NCBI RefSeq assembly: GCF_002803845.1
Contig: NZ_CP024985.1
Coordinates: 1,984,001-2,048,000 of the forward strand
DNA length: 64,000 nucleotides
DNA from: Streptomyces lavendulae subsp. lavendulae
GTDB lineage: Bacteria; Actinomycetota; Actinomycetes; Streptomycetales; Streptomycetaceae
Reading direction: 5' to 3'
Part shown: positions 59,980 through 64,000 of the stretch, piece after piece
Position numbering within the stretch: the first letter of the stretch is position 1
How the letters are laid out: each line of letters opens with the position of its first letter
Notes under the pieces: model-generated
The model's input: the letters and a program-made list of their open reading frames with translations, nothing else
Told to the model about the DNA's origin: nothing
The model's database searches: none
Position numbers and translations under genes: made by a program

Positions 59980-61371
59980 TCAGTGCACGAAGGCCGGCTC
60001 CGCGGAGGCCTCCGCCGCGGCGTCCTTCTTGACGCCGAGGTGGTTGAAGGCCAGGTTGAGGAGGATCGCGACCACGCAGCCGGTGCTGATACCGGAGTCG
60101 AGGACGACGAGCAGGTCCTTCGGGAAGTGGTGGTAGAAGCCGGGGGCGGCGATCGGGATCAGGCCGATGCCGACCGAGGCGGCGACGATCAGGGCGTTCT
60201 CGCCCTTCTCCATGGCCGCGCCCGCCAGGGTCTGGATCCCGCTGGCCGCGACCGAGCCGAAGAGCACGATGCCGGCGCCGCCGAGGACGGGCAGCGGGAC
60301 GACCCCGATGACGGAGGCGGCCATCGGACACAGGCCGAGCAGGATCAGGATGCCGCCGCCGGCGGCCACCACGAACCGGCTGCGCACCTTGGTCATCGCG
60401 ACGAGGCCGATGTTCTGGGCGAAGGCGCTGCACATGAAGCCGTTGAACAGCGGGCTGAGGGCGCTGCCGAGGGTGTCGGCGCGCAGGCCGCCCTCGATGG
60501 TCTTCGCGTCCGCCGGACGCCCGACGATCTTGCCGAGGGCGAGGATGTCGGCGGTCGACTCGGTCATGCAGACGAGCATGACGATGCACATCGAGACGAT
60601 CGCGGCCACCTGGAACTGCGGGGCCCCGAAGTGGAAGGGGGTGGGGAAGCCGATGACGTCGGCGTTCCTGACGGCGTCGAAGTTGGTCATGCCCAGCGGC
60701 AGGGCGATGAGGGTGCCCGCGACCAGGCCCAGCAGGATGGAGATCTGCTGGAGGAACCCGCGCAGGAACTTGCGCATCACCAGCACGATCGCCAGCGTGA
60801 GGGCGGCCATGCCGATGTTCTTCATCGAGCCGTAGTCGGTGGCGGTCCGGTTCCCGCCCTGCGACCAGTTGAACGCCACGGGGAGCAGCGAGACGCCGAT
60901 CAGGGTGATGACGGTGCCGGTGACCACCGGCGGGAAGAAGCGGACGAGCTTGCCGAAATAGGGGGCGGCGAGGAAGCCGACCAGTCCGGCGACGATGATC
61001 GCGCCGAAGATCACGGGGATGGCGTCGGCGCCCTCACCCTTGCCTATCGCGATCATCGGGGTCACTCCGGCGAAGGAGACACCGTTCACGAAGGGGAGTT
61101 TGGCGCCGATCTTCCAGAACCCGAGGGTCTGGAGGAGGGTGGCGAGCCCTGCGGTGAAGAGCGAGGCGCCCATCAGGAAGGCGGTCTCGGTGGCGGAGAG
61201 TCCGACCGCGGGGCCGACGATCATGGGCGGAGCCACGACGCCCGCGTACATGGCGGCCACGTGCTGGAGCCCGCTCGTGAACATCTTCAGCGGAGGCAAG
61301 GTCTCGTCGACCGGGTGCTTCTCCTCCGGTACTGCGACTGCATCTTTGCGAAACCTGGGCGTTGCGGCCAC
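59980..61371 (-). CDS. NCS2 nucleobase permease, probably urate/xanthine
   Basis: A 463-residue inner membrane transporter with about 14 helices. GTG 61371 is chosen because GGAGGAA lies just upstream; earlier starts give an implausible leader. Family motifs are FTSGLQHVAAMYAGVVAPPM near the start, the substrate-site segment CMTESTADILALGKI and the later GGAGIVLFGSVAASGIQ. It resembles UapA/UacT-type urate and xanthine:cation symporters. It is near 8-oxoguanine deaminase and uricase genes on the same strand, which supports urate or another purine as cargo. Confidence 0.9.
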   Translation of the reverse strand: MAATPRFRKDAVAVPEEKHPVDETLPPLKMFTSGLQHVAAMYAGVVAPPMIVGPAVGLSATETAFLMGASLFTAGLATLLQTLGFWKIGAKLPFVNGVSFAGVTPMIAIGKGEGADAIPVIFGAIIVAGLVGFLAAPYFGKLVRFFPPVVTGTVITLIGVSLLPVAFNWSQGGNRTATDYGSMKNIGMAALTLAIVLVMRKFLRGFLQQISILLGLVAGTLIALPLGMTNFDAVRNADVIGFPTPFHFGAPQFQVAAIVSMCIVMLVCMTESTADILALGKIVGRPADAKTIEGGLRADTLGSALSPLFNGFMCSAFAQNIGLVAMTKVRSRFVVAAGGGILILLGLCPMAASVIGVVPLPVLGGAGIVLFGSVAASGIQTLAGAAMEKGENALIVAASVGIGLIPIAAPGFYHHFPKDLLVVLDSGISTGCVVAILLNLAFNHLGVKKDAAAEASAEPAFVH

Positions 61372-61654
61372 GGCTTCCTCCGTACGGTTGTGCACGTCGG
61401 CAGGGACGTGAGTGTCATGGAGGTGGGTGCGAAAGCGTTGCTGTCGAGCCTGTATGCAGTTGTGGGTGGTGCGATTTCTTGTCCCAAGGGGTGCGGAAAC
61501 GATTCGCCCAAATGGTTCCGCGCATTGAGCCGGTATCGCCGTGGCAGTGGACCGCAACTGGGCAGCACGAAGCCGCGGTGCAGGTGTTGTCACGCGTCAC
61601 CGCCCCCGGGAACGCCTTCGGATCTCTCCTCGGGCGCTTCCCGGGAACGGCTGC
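61372..61654. other. Intergenic region upstream of the permease
   Basis: No gene is supported. The region should hold the permease promoter. No TTCC-N7-GGAA site or clear inverted repeat was recognised. A frame opening near 61590 on the minus strand is not protein-like. Confidence 0.4.
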
Positions 61655-61677
61655 CGCGGACCCCGCTCGGGTCCGCG
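61655..61677 (-). terminator. Terminator after the deaminase gene
   Basis: CGCGGACCC (61655-61663) and GGGTCCGCG (61669-61677) form a perfect 9-bp stem with a 5-base loop, 44 bases after the deaminase stop on the minus strand. Confidence 0.7.
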
Positions 61678-61720
61678 ACCGCCGGCCGGGGGCCGTCCCC
61701 CCCGACCGGACTCCGTGGGA

Positions 61721-63124
61721 TCAGGCCTGCACGGAGATCCGCGCCAGGCGCTGGGCCTCTTCCCGGGTGGACACGGCGATCGCGTCCTCGTCGGCGAAGA
61801 GCAGTCGGTTGTTCTCCACGATCTGCTTGCCGTTGACGAACGAGGCCGTCACCGGAGCCGCCGCGCCGAAGACCAGGGCGGTGACCGGGTCGGCGATGGA
61901 GGAGTGCAGGAAGGTGTTCAGGTTCCACAGGACCAGGTCGGCGAGCTTGCCGGCCTCCAGCGAACCGATGTTGTCCGCGCGGCCGAGGACCTGGGCGCCA
62001 CCGTAGGTGCCCAGGCGCAGGGCCTGGCGCGCGTTGAGGGCGCGCTCGCGGTGGACCGGGTTCAGGCGGTTGATCAGCAGCGCGTTGCGCAGCTCGGTGT
62101 GCAGCTCACCGGACTCGTTGGAGGCGGTGCCGTCCACGCCGAGGCCCACCGGTACGCCGGCGGCCAGCATGTCCGGGACGCGGGCGATGCCGGCGGCCAG
62201 ACGGGCGTTGGAGGACGGGCAGTGCGCGACACCGGTCCTGGTACGGGCGAACGCGGCGATGTCGGAGTCGTTCATGTGGACGCTGTGCGCCATCCACACG
62301 TCCTCGCCGAGCCAGCCGGTCGACTCGAAGTAGTCGGTCGGGCCCATGCCGAACAGTTCCTTGCAGAACTGCTCCTCCTCGACGGTCTCCGAGCCGTGCG
62401 TGTGCAGGCGCACACCCAGGCGGCGGGCCAGCTCGGCGCCCTGCTTCAGCAGCTCGGTGGAGACGGAGAAGGGGGAGCACGGGGCGACGGCGACCTGGGT
62501 CATCGCGTCGAAGGAGGCGTCGTGGTACTTCTTCACGGTCGCCTCGGTGTCGGCGAGCGCGCCTTCGAGGGTCTCGACGGCGTGGTCCGGCGGCAGGCCG
62601 CCGTCCTTCTCGCTGCGGTCCATCGAGCCGCGGGCGAGGGTGAACCGTACGCCCATCTCGGAGGCGGCGCGGATGATCGAGCCGGAGAGGTCGCCGGAGT
62701 TCTTGGGGAAGACGTAGTGGTGGTCCATCGCGGTGGTCACACCGCCCTTGGCCATCGCGGCGAGGGAGCCCTGCGCGGCCGTGTACGTCATCTGCTCGTC
62801 GATGCGCGCCCAGGTCGGGTACAGCGAGACGAGCCAGTTGAAGAGGTTGTGGTCGGTGGCCAGGCCACGCGTGATCCACTGGTAGAAGTGGTGGTGCGTG
62901 TTGACCAGACCGGGGGTCACGAGGTGCCCGGTGCCGTCGATGCGGCGGACGACGTTGTCGAGGTTTTCGGGGGCCCCGCCCGCGCCGATGGATTCGATCC
63001 TGTTGCCCGCGATGACGACGTGACCCGAGGCGTACTCGGTGTCGTTCGCGTCGACCGTAGCGATCGCACAGTTCTCGATGACGATGCGCTCGACGGCGCT
63101 GTCCTGGGCTGCCGATGCTGCCAT
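61721..63124 (-). CDS. 8-oxoguanine deaminase-type amidohydrolase
   Basis: A 467-residue metal-dependent deaminase. ATG 63124 gives MAASAAQDSAVERIVIENCA. Metal ligands are visible in LVTPGLVNTHHHFYQWITRG (HxH), RLHTHGSETVEEEQF and AHSVHMNDSDIAAFART (His), and VGLGVDGTASNESGE (Asp). The HHHFYQWITR segment is characteristic of the 8-oxoguanine/hydroxyatrazine deaminase group. It would convert 8-oxoguanine to urate, feeding uricase encoded 190 bases upstream. Deamination of other purines or S-adenosylhomocysteine is an alternative. Confidence 0.88.
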   Translation of the reverse strand: MAASAAQDSAVERIVIENCAIATVDANDTEYASGHVVIAGNRIESIGAGGAPENLDNVVRRIDGTGHLVTPGLVNTHHHFYQWITRGLATDHNLFNWLVSLYPTWARIDEQMTYTAAQGSLAAMAKGGVTTAMDHHYVFPKNSGDLSGSIIRAASEMGVRFTLARGSMDRSEKDGGLPPDHAVETLEGALADTEATVKKYHDASFDAMTQVAVAPCSPFSVSTELLKQGAELARRLGVRLHTHGSETVEEEQFCKELFGMGPTDYFESTGWLGEDVWMAHSVHMNDSDIAAFARTRTGVAHCPSSNARLAAGIARVPDMLAAGVPVGLGVDGTASNESGELHTELRNALLINRLNPVHRERALNARQALRLGTYGGAQVLGRADNIGSLEAGKLADLVLWNLNTFLHSSIADPVTALVFGAAAPVTASFVNGKQIVENNRLLFADEDAIAVSTREEAQRLARISVQA

Positions 63125-63314
63125 GGGACTTCCTCGTGCTTTCAGTGGCGGTGCGGGCACGGCAAAACCCTGGGGATTTGAGTGCCGGAGCCGGGGGCCT
63201 TGACAGCTGACAGTACTGCCGCCCCATGTGTTGCGTCCGGGTGCCGATTCGGGAAGTGGGGAAGTGTCGCCCGTCCCGGGGCCACTGCGGAGCCCCGGGA
63301 CCGGCGTGCCGTGA

Positions 63315-64000
63315 TCAGAGGTTGGTCATGTCCACGGGGATACGGGCGTCGGCGCCGTCCCGCAGGATGGTGGCCTCGATCAGACCGTAGGGACGGTCGG
63401 CGGCGAAGTAGACCTCGTTGTCGTTCTTGAGGCCGAAGGGCTCCAGGTCGACGAGGAAGTGGTGCTTGTTCGGGAGCGAGAAGCGGACCTCGTCGATCTC
63501 CGAACGGTGGTTGATGATGCGCGAACCCATCTGGTACAGGGTCTGCTGCAGCGAGAGGGAGTAGGTCTCCGCGAAGGCCTGGAGCATGTGCTTCTTGACC
63601 TCGGCGTAGGACTTCTCCCAGTTGGGCATCCGCTGCTCGTCGTCCGACCAGCTGAAGCGCCAGCGGCCCGACACCTGGGTGGCCAGGATGCGGTCGTACG
63701 CCTCCTGGAGGGTCGTGTACTTGTCCTTCACGTAACCCCAGAACTCCGAGTTCGTGGAGTTCATGACGATCAGGTCCTTGAGGCCGGAGATGACCTCCCA
63801 GTTCTGGCCGTCGTACGTGATCTGGGTGACGCGGGTCTCCATGCCCTTGCGGACGAAGGAGTGGTTCACCTCGTCGGAGCCGATGAACTTGGAGTTGGCG
63901 TCCGAGGTGGCGATCCGGTCCCAGGCGTACTCCTCGATCCGGATCCGCGCGCGCTTGATCGGCTCCTGGCTGTTGACGAACCAGCGCGCCAGGTGGATGC
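63315..64000 (-). CDS. pucL: Uricase (factor-independent urate hydroxylase), 5' cut by window
   Basis: The C-terminal about 228 residues of uricase; the reading frame runs off the window end, so the start lies beyond 64000. Readable parts upstream are HLARWFVNSQEPIKRARIRI and EEYAWDRIATSDANSKFIGS, then EVNHSFVRKGMETRVTQITY. Later segments VMNSTNSEFWGYVKDKYTTL, SGRWRFSW and MGSRIINHRSEIDEVRFSLPNKHHF match the tunnel-fold catalytic and dimer regions. It oxidises urate to 5-hydroxyisourate and hydrogen peroxide without a metal cofactor. With the deaminase and permease it forms a purine-to-ureide module. No terminator was recognised after it. Confidence 0.95.
   Translation of the reverse strand, partial: IHLARWFVNSQEPIKRARIRIEEYAWDRIATSDANSKFIGSDEVNHSFVRKGMETRVTQITYDGQNWEVISGLKDLIVMNSTNSEFWGYVKDKYTTLQEAYDRILATQVSGRWRFSWSDDEQRMPNWEKSYAEVKKHMLQAFAETYSLSLQQTLYQMGSRIINHRSEIDEVRFSLPNKHHFLVDLEPFGLKNDNEVYFAADRPYGLIEATILRDGADARIPVDMTNL

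Overview
The window is high-GC actinobacterial chromosome, almost certainly Streptomyces. Third codon positions are nearly all G or C and GTG/TTG starts are frequent. Many Shine-Dalgarno sites read GGAGG. Only two in-frame TTA (bldA-type) codons were found among the called genes. Marker genes include an F420-type LLM oxidoreductase, the AllR/allantoin cluster, a MurJ next to a two-component system, and several secreted hydrolases. No rRNA, tRNA, CRISPR array or prophage was recognised. The only mobile-element traces are two decayed IS3-like transposase fragments at the left edge.

Layout. (1) 1-5.0 kb: a LuxR-type regulator with a TrmB-like N-terminus, flanked by two IS3 relics in opposite orientation. 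It is followed by a 60-aa secreted peptide with a duplicated SLGWG motif, a small cytoplasmic protein, a lipoprotein and a secreted NlpC/P60-like enzyme with five C-terminal repeats. This is the least explained part of the window and the best candidate for an undescribed, perhaps signalling, system. (2) 5.1-9.9 kb: a leftward reductive pyrimidine catabolism operon (beta-ureidopropionase, beta-alanine-type aminotransferase, dihydropyrimidinase, LLM oxidoreductase) behind a palindromic operator. (3) 9.9-24.4 kb: a TTA-containing hypothetical gene, a small lipoprotein, an HTH protein divergent from methionine aminopeptidase, gamma-glutamyltransferase, a cytochrome P450, a response regulator/kinase/lipoprotein trio, MurJ, an L,D-transpeptidase and a secreted hydrolase. 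(4) 24.5-27.7 kb: a GluABCD-type glutamate ABC importer. (5) 27.8-37.5 kb: exonuclease III, an MBL-fold hydrolase, a sugar ABC/ROK-kinase operon resembling frcBCAK, a divergent Gfo/Idh/MocA dehydrogenase, an EamA exporter and a DHFR-like protein. (6) 37.7-51.5 kb: allantoicase, allantoinase, divergent AllR, a degenerate caspase-like protein, an ABC exporter divergent from a NarL-type two-component system, a MocR-type regulator, a MobA-like nucleotidyltransferase and malate synthase. (7) 51.6-59.9 kb: a secreted SGNH hydrolase, a saccharopine-dehydrogenase-like enzyme (TTA codon), a STAND ATPase, a double Lrp/AsnC regulator, and a TetR/flavin monooxygenase pair around a palindromic operator. 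(8) 60-64 kb: a urate/xanthine-type permease, 8-oxoguanine deaminase and uricase (cut by the window end).

The metabolic theme is recovery of nitrogen and carbon from nucleobases. Uricase and the deaminase feed ureides to allantoinase and allantoicase. The resulting glyoxylate can go to malate through malate synthase. The pyrimidine operon releases ammonia and beta-alanine. TTCC-N7-GGAA-like sites near allB, allR and malate synthase fit joint control by AllR. Gene assignments rest on reading translated sequence and family motifs; no database search was run.
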